From positions 1 to 64,000 of the forward strand of contig NZ_JAEULZ010000024.1 in NCBI RefSeq assembly GCF_016793485.1: a stretch of DNA of 64,000 nucleotides, in the 5' to 3' direction. Every line of letters starts with the position of its first letter. The first letter of the stretch is position 1. Position numbers and translations under genes: made by a program. This stretch comes from Mesorhizobium sp. Lineage in GTDB: Bacteria > Pseudomonadota > Alphaproteobacteria > Rhizobiales > Rhizobiaceae. The notes under the pieces were generated by a model, which saw nothing but the letters and a program-made list of their open reading frames with translations, was not told where the DNA came from and ran no database searches. This document shows, piece by piece, positions 42,422-51,576 of the stretch.

Positions 42422-43023
42422 TGCAGCGGCTTCTCGTAGGCGAACTCACGGATGTAGCCGTGCGTCAGCGCCAGCACGCATTTGATGATCTCGGAAATCC
42501 CCTGCAGCGCGACCAGAACGAAGCCAAAGAAGACCAGGAATTTCACCGGCCAGCGCACGAGGCCGCCGGCGTTCAGCGATCCCTCGTTGGTGATCCAGGA
42601 TTGCCAGAACCACGGCCAGGTGAAGTAGAGCATGATGGCGCAAATGGGCAGCAGGAAGAAGATGCCGCCTAGGAGGTCGATCCAGGTGCGGGTGCGTTCG
42701 CTGACCCAGCCGTAGAACAGGTCGACGCGGACATGTTCGTTGACTTTAAGGGTCCAGGCGCCGCCCAGCATGACCATGCCGGCGAGCATATACCATTGCG
42801 CTTCGGACAACGCGTTGGAGTTGTTGCCGTAGATGCGCACGATTCCACCAAAGAAGCCCCCGCCGATATTGCGCTCGAGCCAGAGCAGTTCGCTGGTGAG
42901 GTAGCGGAACAGGGCGTTGAAAGCGCTGAGGACCGACGCGATCAGGACCATGTAGATCGCGACGATGCCGATTCGCCGGTTCAGTTCGTCAACGACGCGG
43001 GTAACCGCGAGTGCGGGCTCCAT
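42418..43023 (-). CDS. dctQ: TRAP transporter small permease (DctQ)
   Basis: A 201-residue, four-helix small subunit that pairs with DctM. Helices are near residues 20-42, 75-95, 115-135 and 155-180; conserved features are the MLAGMVMLGGAWTLKVNEHVRVDLFYG stretch (split over helix 2 and its loop) and the final GISEIIKCVLAL. The ATG at 43023 follows a GGAGGAATGC site; an earlier open stretch is not conserved. It is 112 bp after the LivH-like gene, so the transporter may have its own promoter in that gap. Confidence 0.92.
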   Translation of the reverse strand: MEPALAVTRVVDELNRRIGIVAIYMVLIASVLSAFNALFRYLTSELLWLERNIGGGFFGGIVRIYGNNSNALSEAQWYMLAGMVMLGGAWTLKVNEHVRVDLFYGWVSERTRTWIDLLGGIFFLLPICAIMLYFTWPWFWQSWITNEGSLNAGGLVRWPVKFLVFFGFVLVALQGISEIIKCVLALTHGYIREFAYEKPLQ

Positions 43024-43135
43024 GCATTCCTCCGCCGGCGGCGCCTGCTTCCCCTGGCATTTTTGCGCTCGACCGATCTCGGGTATGAAGCCTGAATTCC
43101 ACGGCGTCAATTCATACGATAGGGGTGCCCCAGGG

Positions 43136-44047
43136 TTAAGCGCGTTGGCTTTCGGGTTCGCCCCGGCCCGCTCTTGTGAAAACAAGAAGCGCGACGAGGA
43201 GGCCGAACGTCCAGGCATCGCGCCATTCGATGGGGAAATATCCGGCCCATAGGGACTCGGCGACGCCGAACAAGGCAGCGCCCGTGGCGGCCCGTAGCGG
43301 ATCGCGGTAGCTGCCGGCGGCGGTGACGAACAGCACTTTCAGCCCGAACACCATGCCGGTTCCGAAGCTTATGTTGCCATAATAGAGCGCGGCCATGACG
43401 CCCGCCAGCGCGGCGAAGATCGACCCGGCGAGTACCGACCAGCGGAAGACGCGCGCGGTGTCGATGCCGCAAAGCGCGGCCGCGCCCGGGTCGTCGCTTA
43501 CGGCGCGCCAGTTCCGACCGAATTCGGAATGCGCCAGGGCGAATGCCGCTGCGGCAATGGCCGCCACCGCGAGCGCACAGTTGATGAGTTGCATGAGGGT
43601 GAGCGTGACCTGAAACCCGCCACCGGACCAGAAGACGATCGGGTGTGCGAGGATAGGCGCAAGCCAAAAATCGCGCGTGTCGGCACTGATGCGTACCAGT
43701 TCCATCAACACGAGGGCGACGCCAAGCGTGGCAACGACGATGGCGTTGGGCGCACTCTTCGCGAGCGGAAGGAAGACGCTGCGCGACAGGATTGCCGCGA
43801 CCAGCGCAGAATAGGCGAAGGCTGCGAACAGGCCGAGCGCCACGGCGGCGGGCAGGGTTAGCCAGAGAACATTCCAGCCGAAGACGGCGATCAGGATGAG
43901 AATTTGGCCGGCGAAGGCGAAGACGGGACCGTGCGCCAGGTTGGTTCGCTTCACCATGCCGTTAATCAGGACATAACCGAAAGCCAGCAGCGCGTAGAGC
44001 GCTGCAGAGTGCAGGCCGTTCAGCAGTTGCTGGAGGAAATAAAGCAT
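43136..44047 (-). CDS. LivH-type branched-chain amino acid/urea ABC permease, orphan
   Basis: A 303-residue inner-membrane permease with eight to nine helices. LivH features are clear: LNGLHSAALYALLAFGYVLINGMVKRTNLAHG (split; start of the transport domain), the EAA-like loop with SDDPGAAALCGIDTARVFRWS and the ALAGVMAALYYGNISFGTG stretch. No LivM, LivG, LivF or binding protein flanks it. The nearest LivK-like protein is 8.6 kb away at 52692. It is divergent from a CGNR regulator. It may use partners encoded elsewhere, or be a remnant; the frame itself is intact. Confidence 0.85.
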   Translation of the reverse strand: MLYFLQQLLNGLHSAALYALLAFGYVLINGMVKRTNLAHGPVFAFAGQILILIAVFGWNVLWLTLPAAVALGLFAAFAYSALVAAILSRSVFLPLAKSAPNAIVVATLGVALVLMELVRISADTRDFWLAPILAHPIVFWSGGGFQVTLTLMQLINCALAVAAIAAAAFALAHSEFGRNWRAVSDDPGAAALCGIDTARVFRWSVLAGSIFAALAGVMAALYYGNISFGTGMVFGLKVLFVTAAGSYRDPLRAATGAALFGVAESLWAGYFPIEWRDAWTFGLLVALLVFTRAGRGEPESQRA

Positions 44048-44135
44048 CGTGTCCGGGATTTCCGGCGAGATCGAGCGGCAGATTGGTCGCCGGAGTCTAA
44101 CTTGTCAAACTGATATTGGTGGTTAGAATTGCCAC

Positions 44136-44741
44136 ATGGCGGTTCTTTGGAACAGGCATCGGTTCTCAGGCGGCGTCCTCGTGCTCGACACGACGAACAC
44201 GGTCGTGCTGCGCGGCGATGATGCCCGCTCGTTCGATCGTTTCGCGGATACCGTAGAGATAGCCCGTTTCGCGGAAGCGGCTGGGAGTTTCCGGGCAGGC
44301 GAGCTCGGTGGCCGGGAACTGGTTTTCGATGCGACCGACGCGGCGGCCAAGAGGGTGATCGGACTTCGGGAAACATCGGACGCGTTTTTCCGGCGTGCCG
44401 TCGTCTCATCGCATCTGGACACGACCTTGCTGCCCGCCGTGCTTAGGGCGGCGGCGGCTTGCCTGGACGGGGCGGATGAGATGATCGGCGGGGTTGACCA
44501 GCCGTTCGGCGACCAGGCGACGCCGATGCGGTTCGAGACGGCGCTTGGCGTATCGGCGCTCTCGCTGCTCGCGGGGGATGAATGGCGGAAGATCCGCATA
44601 TGCCCGAACTGCAACTGGCTGTTCGTCGACAGGAGCCGCAATGCGAGCCGGCTCTGGTGCGACATGGCCGTTTGCGGCAACCGCGAGAAGGCCCGGCGGC
44701 ACTACGAGCGGGGCAAGACGAAGGAGGTCGCGTATGGCTGA
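44136..44741 (+). CDS. ABATE/CGNR zinc-finger transcriptional regulator
   Basis: A 201-residue protein with an N-terminal ABATE (stress-induced) domain, starting LVLDTTNTVVLR, and a C-terminal CGNR treble-clef zinc finger (about residues 155-195): CPNCNWLFVDRSRN, then CDMAVCGNREKARRHYER. The four cysteines and the CGNR tetrad are intact. Such proteins are predicted DNA- or RNA-binding regulators. It is divergent from the LivH permease across 88 bp and overlaps the next gene (lipoprotein) by 8 bp, so it could govern either. The inducer is unknown. Confidence 0.9.
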   Translation: MAVLWNRHRFSGGVLVLDTTNTVVLRGDDARSFDRFADTVEIARFAEAAGSFRAGELGGRELVFDATDAAAKRVIGLRETSDAFFRRAVVSSHLDTTLLPAVLRAAAACLDGADEMIGGVDQPFGDQATPMRFETALGVSALSLLAGDEWRKIRICPNCNWLFVDRSRNASRLWCDMAVCGNREKARRHYERGKTKEVAYG

Positions 44742-45270
44742 GAAATCCGTGTCCAAGACCGTTGCCGCACTGGTTTTTGCTGGGCTCCTCGGCGTGGCAG
44801 CTTGCCGCGACGTGGAGCAGGGCGACCCGTTCGAGATCGTCGGCAAGCTCTTCGTCTTCAACTATCGCGTGGCCACCGCCACCTACCTTGTCAGGCTTGC
44901 TCCGCTGAAGCCGATGGAGGATGGGCAGACCGCCATCACCAATTTCGAGGATCCGGCCGGTGGCGACGACATCGTCGTGCGCCAGAAAATCTGGCCGAAA
45001 CTACAGAAGGTGACGATCGAAAGCCCGCCGCTGCGCTGCGTGGTCAAGGACCGGCCTTACAAAGTGTCGATAGTGATCGAGGCGTCGGACGGCTCGGTAA
45101 AGCAGACGATCGAGACGACCATGACGTCTTCCGAGGACCAGAGCATTCTGCCGGACAAGCCACTGGTCGTCGGGCCGGTCTATACGCCGAATCCGGAACT
45201 CGCCGGACATCCTGGCGGAAAGCTGCCTGGACTCGAAAAGCTCCCCTGTCCGTCCGACACCGGCGGCTAG
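44734..45270 (+). CDS. Hypothetical lipoprotein
   Basis: A 178-residue protein with a lipoprotein signal: MAEKSVSKTVAALVFAGLL followed by the lipobox GVAAC, so Cys24 should be lipidated. The mature domain is beta-rich with no recognised motif. Other cysteines lie at LRCVVKD and near the C-terminus (LPCPSD). Start ATG overlaps the CGNR gene by 8 bp, after a good AAGGAGG site, so the two are coupled. The function is unknown. Confidence 0.75.
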   Translation: MAEKSVSKTVAALVFAGLLGVAACRDVEQGDPFEIVGKLFVFNYRVATATYLVRLAPLKPMEDGQTAITNFEDPAGGDDIVVRQKIWPKLQKVTIESPPLRCVVKDRPYKVSIVIEASDGSVKQTIETTMTSSEDQSILPDKPLVVGPVYTPNPELAGHPGGKLPGLEKLPCPSDTGG

Positions 45271-45330
45271 CAAGCCGGCTAGCCGGCTCTAATCGTGCGT
45301 CGAAGGCGGCGTGCTGGACATTTTGTTTCC

Positions 45331-45358
45331 AGAGCAGGCGTGCCGGCATGCCTGCTCT
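45331..45358. promoter_or_regulatory. 28-bp inverted repeat between the lipoprotein and oxidoreductase genes
   Basis: AGAGCAGGC-G-TGCC and its complement form a near-perfect palindrome with one G-T pair. It lies 61 bp after the lipoprotein stop and 126 bp before the oxidoreductase start. Only TTG and then TTTG follow, so it is a poor terminator. It could act as a terminator, attenuator or operator. The remainder of the 213-bp gap includes a second small palindrome, AGCCGGCT repeated twice (45273-45288). Confidence 0.45.
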
Positions 45359-45483
45359 TGCTGATTTGAAGCTCTCCGCGATTTCATTTGACCTGATCGC
45401 CCCGCGGGGAAACACTCATCCAGCCGCAACCCACGTTGGCATGCCTGAATTCTTCAGGCGGACCTCCGCAGAGGATGTGACCG

Positions 45484-48400
45484 ATGACGCTTCACGACGT
45501 GACGCTGGACGACAAGTTCGACCTCGGCAAGGAGCGGATTTTCCTGTCCGGTACGCAGGCGATCGTGCGCCTGCTCCTGATGCAGCGCGAGCGCGACAGG
45601 CGCGCCGGTCTCAATACGGCAGGCTTCGTCTCGGGTTATCGCGGCTCGCCGCTCGGTGGCCTCGACCAGCAGTTCTGGCGTGCGCGCAAGCAGCTCGAGC
45701 GGGCCGACGTCGTCTTCCAGCCTGGCCTCAACGAGGAACTGGCGGCGACCGCCTGCTGGGGCTCGCAGCAGACGGAACTGCTTGGCGACGGCAAGCATGA
45801 CGGCGTGTTTTCCATCTGGTACGGCAAGGGCCCGGGTGTCGACAGGTCCGGTGACGTGTTCCGCCATGCCAATCTCGCGGGCTCGTCCAAACATGGCGGC
45901 GTGCTTGCCCTCATGGGTGACGACCATACCGCAGAGTCCTCCACCAATGCCCACGCGACGGAATTCCTCTTCGTCGACACGATGATCCCGATCCTCAATC
46001 CCGCCGGTGTGCAGGAGCTGATCGACTACGGCCTCTACGGCTTTGCCCTTTCGCGTTTCGCGGCCACGTGGGCGGCGATCAAGTGCGTGAAGGACAACAT
46101 CGAATCGACGGCCTCGGTGGACGCCTCGCTGGAGCGCCTCGGCATCATCACGCCCGACTTCGACATGCCGCCCGGTGGGCTGAATATCCGCCATGAGATC
46201 GATTTCATCGGGCAGGAGGCGCGGCTGCACGAATACAAGCGCGCGGCGGCGGCGGCGTTCGTGCGGGCGAACGGCATCAACCGTATCGTCTATTCAGGCG
46301 GCAGCAGACCGAAGCTCGGCATCATCACCGTGGGCAAGAGCTATCTCGACGTCCGCCAGGCGCTGGAAGACATCGGCATCGACGAGGAGAGGGCGAACGA
46401 GATCGGCGTGCGGCTGTTCAAGGTCGGATGCCCCTGGCCGCTTGATATCGAGCACATCAAGGATTTCGCGCGCGGCCTCGACATGATCGTGGTGGTCGAG
46501 GAGAAGCGGTCGCTGATCGAGGTGCAGGTGCGCGAGGACCTCTACGGCACCGCCATGCAGCCGACCGTGATCGGCAAGAAGGACGAGCATGGCGGCTGGC
46601 TGTTCCCGGTGAAGGGAGCCCTCGATCCGAACGACATCGCCATCGCGCTCGGCGAGCGCGTGCTGCGGGTGATCGGGCCTTCCGAGGAGATCGCGGCGCG
46701 CGTCGCCCGACTGCGGCAGTACCAGGCGATGCTGGCCGAGACGAAGGATATCGGGTCGCGTACGCCCTTCTTCTGTTCCGGTTGCCCGCACAATACGTCG
46801 ACAAAGGTGCCCGATGGTTCGGTGGCGGGCGCGGGGATTGGGTGCCATTTCATGGCGCTGTGGATGGACCGCTCGACCATAGGCTTTACGCAGATGGGCG
46901 GCGAGGGCGCGCAATGGATCGGGCAGGCTCCGTTCTCGAAGCGCGAGCACATGTTCCAGAACCTCGGCGACGGAACCTACAACCACTCCGGCGTGCTGGC
47001 GCTGCGCTTCGCGATATCGGCAGGCGTGAACATCACCTACAAGATCCTCTACAACGACGCCGTCGCCATGACTGGCGGCCAGCCGCTGGAAGGCGGGTTG
47101 ACGGTGGACATGGTCGCGCGACAGGTCCACGCGGAGGGCGTGCAGCGCATCGCGGTCGTGTCGGACGATCCCCGGAAATACGACCGCAACCTTTTCCCGG
47201 CGGGCGCGACCTTCAGCCATCGCGACGATCTCGACTCGGTCCAGCGCGAACTGCGCGAGGTCAAAGGTGTCTCGGTGCTTCTCTACGACCAGACCTGCGC
47301 GGCGGAAAAACGCCGCAGGAGGAAGCGCGGTGCGTATCCCGACCCGGACAAGAGGGTCATCATCAACGAACTCGTCTGCGAGGGCTGCGGCGACTGCGGC
47401 GTCAAGTCGAACTGCGTGTCGATACAGCCGCTGGAGACGGAGTTCGGACGAAAGCGCCGCATCGACCAGTCGAGTTGCAACAAGGATTTCTCCTGCCTGA
47501 ACGGCTTCTGCCCGTCCTTCGTGACGGTGCATGGTGGCAAACTACGCAAGGCAGAGGGGCGTGCCGGCGACGCCGATCCGCTCCACAGCGTGCCGGAGCC
47601 GCAGCCTTTCCCGCTCGACCGCGACGGCTGGGCCTGCATCGTCGATGGGGTCGGAGGCACCGGCGTGGTGACGATCGGCGCCATCCTCGGCATGGCCGCG
47701 CATCTCGAAGGCAAGGGCTGCGGCATGATCGACATGGCCGGCCTCGCGCAGAAAGGCGGCTCGGTCTTCAGCCATGTGCGGATAGCGAGCACGCCGGCCG
47801 ACATCCATGCGATCCGTGTTTCCGCAGGGAAGGCGGACCTGATCCTAGGCTGCGACCTCGTCGTCTCCGGCGCGCGCAAGGTTCTGGCCGCTGTCCGGGA
47901 AAACCATACGATCTTCGTGGCCAATACCGCCGAGGTGATGCCGGGAAACTTCACGCGTTCGGCCGACTATTCGCTGCCGGTGGAGCGGCTTAAGAAGGCG
48001 ATCCGCGACGCGGCGGGTGCGGAAAAAGCGTATTTCTTCGATGCGACGCGTGCCGCCTCGGCGCTTTTCGGCAATACGCTGGGCGCGAACATGTTCATGC
48101 TGGGCTTCGCCTGCCAGTATGGCGGGCTGCCGCTGACGCCTGATGCGATAGAAAAAGCGATCGAACTGAACGGCGAAGCGGTGCAGATGAACCTCGCCGC
48201 CTTCCGATGGGGTCGCCGCGCGGCGCATGAACCGGAGTTTGTGAAAGAACTTGTCGGCCGGGGGGCGCAGGAAGCGCCATTACAGAGCGTCGAGCAGCTT
48301 ATCCAGCGCCGCACGGAATTCCTGACCGCCTACCAGGATATCGCCTACGCCCAGCGCTATATCGACCGGCTCGAGCGCCTGAGACAGGCGGAGAACCGTA

Positions 48401-48948
48401 CGGTCGCAGGCTCAACGCTGTTGACCGAGGCGGTCGCGAGAAACCTCTTCAAGTTGATGGCCGTGAAGGACGAGTACGAGGTCGCCCGGCTCTATACGGA
48501 CGGTTCCTTCGCAAAACAGATTTCCAAGGAATTCCAGTCCTTTGAACGCCTCGAATTCCATCTTGCCCCACCGGTGCTTGGTCGGAAGGGCAGCGATGGT
48601 AAGCCGAGAAAGTCCAGCTTCGGCGGATGGATGATGTCTGCTTTCCGTCTGCTGGCGCGGCTGAAGTCGCTCAGGGGCGGCGTCTTCGATGTCTTCGGCT
48701 ATACGGAAGAACGCCGTTTCGAGCGGGAGTTGCTGGCGCAATACGAGCGGGACGTCGATGTCATCACCGACGCGCTTTCTCCTGCAAAAATGGAAGCGGC
48801 CGTTGCGCTGGCTTCGGTGCCCTCCCTCATACGCGGGTACGGCCATGTGAAACGGGCCAGCGCCGACACGGCAGCGGGCGAACGCGCGAGGCTTCTCAGG
48901 CGGTTTTCGGAGCCTTCCGCGCCTCCCGCGCTGCAGGCTGCGGAATGA
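45484..48948 (+). CDS. Indolepyruvate ferredoxin oxidoreductase family protein (fused alpha-beta-gamma)
   Basis: A 1154-residue thiamine-diphosphate and Fe-S enzyme that decarboxylates aryl- or branched-chain 2-oxo acids to acyl-CoA. Order: N-terminal IorA-like pyrimidine-binding part (about 1-400, with GYRGSPLGGLDQQFW and EELAATACWGSQQ), TPP-binding part (about 410-610, GCHFMALWMDR and a GDGTYNHSG segment), [4Fe-4S] sites (Cys632, Cys635 and Cys638 in CEGCGDC, then CNKDFSCLNGFCPS), and a C-terminal IorB/gamma domain (GVGGTGVVTIGAIL, then DMAGLAQKGGS). Such large aerobic fusions are common in rhizobia. It is a single gene; the substrate is probably a product of aromatic or branched amino acids. 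Confidence 0.92.
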   Translation: MTLHDVTLDDKFDLGKERIFLSGTQAIVRLLLMQRERDRRAGLNTAGFVSGYRGSPLGGLDQQFWRARKQLERADVVFQPGLNEELAATACWGSQQTELLGDGKHDGVFSIWYGKGPGVDRSGDVFRHANLAGSSKHGGVLALMGDDHTAESSTNAHATEFLFVDTMIPILNPAGVQELIDYGLYGFALSRFAATWAAIKCVKDNIESTASVDASLERLGIITPDFDMPPGGLNIRHEIDFIGQEARLHEYKRAAAAAFVRANGINRIVYSGGSRPKLGIITVGKSYLDVRQALEDIGIDEERANEIGVRLFKVGCPWPLDIEHIKDFARGLDMIVVVEEKRSLIEVQVREDLYGTAMQPTVIGKKDEHGGWLFPVKGALDPNDIAIALGERVLRVIGPSEEIAARVARLRQYQAMLAETKDIGSRTPFFCSGCPHNTSTKVPDGSVAGAGIGCHFMALWMDRSTIGFTQMGGEGAQWIGQAPFSKREHMFQNLGDGTYNHSGVLALRFAISAGVNITYKILYNDAVAMTGGQPLEGGLTVDMVARQVHAEGVQRIAVVSDDPRKYDRNLFPAGATFSHRDDLDSVQRELREVKGVSVLLYDQTCAAEKRRRRKRGAYPDPDKRVIINELVCEGCGDCGVKSNCVSIQPLETEFGRKRRIDQSSCNKDFSCLNGFCPSFVTVHGGKLRKAEGRAGDADPLHSVPEPQPFPLDRDGWACIVDGVGGTGVVTIGAILGMAAHLEGKGCGMIDMAGLAQKGGSVFSHVRIASTPADIHAIRVSAGKADLILGCDLVVSGARKVLAAVRENHTIFVANTAEVMPGNFTRSADYSLPVERLKKAIRDAAGAEKAYFFDATRAASALFGNTLGANMFMLGFACQYGGLPLTPDAIEKAIELNGEAVQMNLAAFRWGRRAAHEPEFVKELVGRGAQEAPLQSVEQLIQRRTEFLTAYQDIAYAQRYIDRLERLRQAENRTVAGSTLLTEAVARNLFKLMAVKDEYEVARLYTDGSFAKQISKEFQSFERLEFHLAPPVLGRKGSDGKPRKSSFGGWMMSAFRLLARLKSLRGGVFDVFGYTEERRFERELLAQYERDVDVITDALSPAKMEAAVALASVPSLIRGYGHVKRASADTAAGERARLLRRFSEPSAPPALQAAE

Positions 48949-49059
48949 CGGATACGGCTTGTTTACCGGAACCGAAGATTCCTTGATTTGCAAAGGGTTC
49001 CGGCTATTTTACGACTTGTCGAAAGGCAAGTTCTAAGCCTTTCTTAAGGCGAATATGGG

Positions 49060-51399
49060 ATGACCTCGGCGAGTTCGGCCCCGCAGGTCATGAAAACAAA
49101 CAAGCCCGACGACATATCGGAAGACATTTATGTCGGCTTCGTCCGGTCGCTGTTTACCGGCGCGGTCATCCTTTTGCTTGGCGCCCTGACACAAGGACTC
49201 ATCGGCCTTCTCGTCTATTGGAAGACCGGCGCACCGATCTACATCTTCCTCGCAATCCTGATGGCAGCAGCCAGCCTTGGCCGCTATCTGTCGATCCTGC
49301 GCGTCGATCGCGAAACGATCGTCGGCTACCAGTCGGCGCAGCGCTGGGAGCGCTACTACATCTTCTGGGGCACGGTGCAGGGGTTCTGCGTCGGCATCTT
49401 CGCTTTCGTCAGCCTCTACGTGGTGCCGGACAGCTTTGGCGAGATCGCCGCGATCTCGGTCGTACTGGCCAGCACCATCACCATCGCCGGCCGCAATTTC
49501 GGCTCGCGCAAGATGGTCATCATCCTGTCGCTTTCGGTGCTGTTGCCGATCTCGTTCGGATTGATGCTCAAGGGCGACTTCTACAATTTCATGCTCGGCC
49601 TCTTCATCATCCCTTTCATCTTCACCATCAACAAGATGGGCGACCTCGTGCGCACCGTGCTTTTCACCGCGCTCAGCGAGGAGAAGAAGGCCAATCGGAT
49701 CGCCGAACGCTTCAACCGAGCGCTGAACACCATGTCGCACGGGCTGGTGATGCTCAGCTCGAACGGCAGGGTGGTCGTCGCCAATGCGGAAGCCGCGCAC
49801 CTGATGTCCTTCAATTCGCCTGACGCGTTGCTCGGGCGAACGATCCACTCATTGCTGATGCGGGGCGTGGCGGGAGGCATGCTCGCCCTTAAGGACTGCA
49901 AGTTCATCGAAGGGCAGTTGACGCGAGCGCTGAGTGAAGGCCGGGACCGAAAGGTCCTCGTTTCGCTTTCGAATGGGCAGTATTTCGAGTTCTCCGCGCG
50001 TGAAGGCAGCCAGCAGCTCGGCGTCATCACCTTCGAGGACGTCACGCAGCGCGTCGAGGCGGAGGAGAAGGTCCGCACCATGGCGCGCTACGACAGCCTG
50101 ACCGGCCTTCCGAACCGCGCCTATTTCCACGAACTGGTTGTCGAAACGCTTTTCACCGGAGACCGCGACCGCTGCTGTGGCCTGGCGGTTCTCGATCTCG
50201 ACGATTTCAAGAGCGTCAACGACACGCTGGGGCACCCGGTCGGAGACGGCCTCATCTATGCCGTGGCGGAGCGGCTTGCGGCATTCGCGAGCGACACGGT
50301 CAAGGTCAGCCGCTTCGGCGGCGACGAGTTCATGATCTTCATCGACCATGTCGAGGACGAAAGCCATCTGACCGGGATCCTCGACCGGATATTCGCCGGG
50401 CTCCAGGGCGAGATCGACGTCGCCGGCCATGCCCTGCGAATACAGGCCAGCGGCGGCGCGGTCATCTCGCGGGTAAGAGATACGGAGGTAGACGCAATGA
50501 TCGTGAAGGCCGACCTTGCGCTCTACAAGGCCAAGGAACTCGGCAAGAACGGTTGGCGGCTCTTCGAGGCCACGATGGACGAGGCGTTCCGCAGCCGCCA
50601 GTTGATGAAGGCGGACCTGCGCGCCGCAATAGAGACGAATTCGCTGCGCGTCGTCTACCAGCCGATCGTCACCATGGATACGATGCGCATCGCGAGCTGC
50701 GAGGCGCTGTGCCGCTGGGAGCATCGCGACCTCGGCCCGATCTCGCCGGCGGTCTTCATCCCGCTCGCCGAGGAAATGGGCATCATCTCCGAAATCAGTC
50801 ATTTCGTGCTGCAGGCGGCCTGCGCGGAATGTGCGCGGTGGCCGGAGAAGATCACCGTGTCGGTGAACCTGTCGGCCAAGGATTTCCGCAGCCGGGCGGT
50901 GATCGACCGCGTGCGCAACGCGCTGTCGACATCGGGGCTCGCCCCACACCGGCTTGAGATCGAGGTGACCGAAACCGCGCTGCTCGACGACAAGTCGCTG
51001 ACGCGCCAGTATGTCGAAGAACTGAAGCTGCTCGGCGTCCGCATCGCGCTGGACGATTTCGGAACGGGCTATTCGAGCCTCAGCTACCTGCACAAGCTGC
51101 CGCTCGACAAGGTCAAGATCGATCGCAGCTTTCTCATGGATGTCAGCCAGAACTCGCGTTCGCTCGAACTTCTGAAGGGCGTCGTCAACGTCTCGCGCTC
51201 GCTCGGCCTGGCAGTCACGATGGAAGGCGTCGAGACTTTCGAACAACTCAGAATACTTTCGCATGAAGTAAAGCCCGATCTCGTGCAGGGCTTCCTTTTC
51301 GGCTCCGCGCTTACGGCGTCCGGCATTGCAACGATGTCGACAACCGTATGGCCCTTCGCCAAGGACATGCAGAGCGCCAAGCGCGAAGGCACGCGCTAG
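49060..51399 (+). CDS. Membrane-bound GGDEF-EAL protein (diguanylate cyclase/phosphodiesterase)
   Basis: A 779-residue c-di-GMP protein. Residues about 25-200 hold five to six helices forming a membrane sensor, followed by a PAS-like domain (about 215-335, ALNTMSHGLVMLSSNGRVVVAN split), a GGDEF domain with intact active site GGDEF (420-424), and an EAL domain with EAL at 548-550 and DFGTGYSS near 664-671. Both motifs are complete, so either activity is possible; which dominates cannot be told. The ATG at 49060 gives the normal membrane start. It stands alone, 177 bp before a FeeM-like gene. An RxxD-type product-inhibition site before GGDEF is not obvious. Confidence 0.93.
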   Translation: MTSASSAPQVMKTNKPDDISEDIYVGFVRSLFTGAVILLLGALTQGLIGLLVYWKTGAPIYIFLAILMAAASLGRYLSILRVDRETIVGYQSAQRWERYYIFWGTVQGFCVGIFAFVSLYVVPDSFGEIAAISVVLASTITIAGRNFGSRKMVIILSLSVLLPISFGLMLKGDFYNFMLGLFIIPFIFTINKMGDLVRTVLFTALSEEKKANRIAERFNRALNTMSHGLVMLSSNGRVVVANAEAAHLMSFNSPDALLGRTIHSLLMRGVAGGMLALKDCKFIEGQLTRALSEGRDRKVLVSLSNGQYFEFSAREGSQQLGVITFEDVTQRVEAEEKVRTMARYDSLTGLPNRAYFHELVVETLFTGDRDRCCGLAVLDLDDFKSVNDTLGHPVGDGLIYAVAERLAAFASDTVKVSRFGGDEFMIFIDHVEDESHLTGILDRIFAGLQGEIDVAGHALRIQASGGAVISRVRDTEVDAMIVKADLALYKAKELGKNGWRLFEATMDEAFRSRQLMKADLRAAIETNSLRVVYQPIVTMDTMRIASCEALCRWEHRDLGPISPAVFIPLAEEMGIISEISHFVLQAACAECARWPEKITVSVNLSAKDFRSRAVIDRVRNALSTSGLAPHRLEIEVTETALLDDKSLTRQYVEELKLLGVRIALDDFGTGYSSLSYLHKLPLDKVKIDRSFLMDVSQNSRSLELLKGVVNVSRSLGLAVTMEGVETFEQLRILSHEVKPDLVQGFLFGSALTASGIATMSTTVWPFAKDMQSAKREGTR

Positions 51400-51576
51400 T
51401 CCCTCCAAGCAATCGGATGGCCCGGAGATGGTTAACGCCATTGCTCAGTATTTGAATCAATTTACGATCTGTTAAGGTTAACCTCGCGTAAATATCTTGC
51501 GCCTAATTTAAAAGTTTACATATTTCATGATTGCCGTACCGTGATTTTCGGGCGGTACCACGAGGCTTGTTTAAGC

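Noticed and set aside
45273-45288. Site-specific recombination or attachment site at the AGCCGGCT doublet
   Set aside because: There is no integrase, tRNA gene or second copy in the window; short GC palindromes are expected by chance at this base composition.
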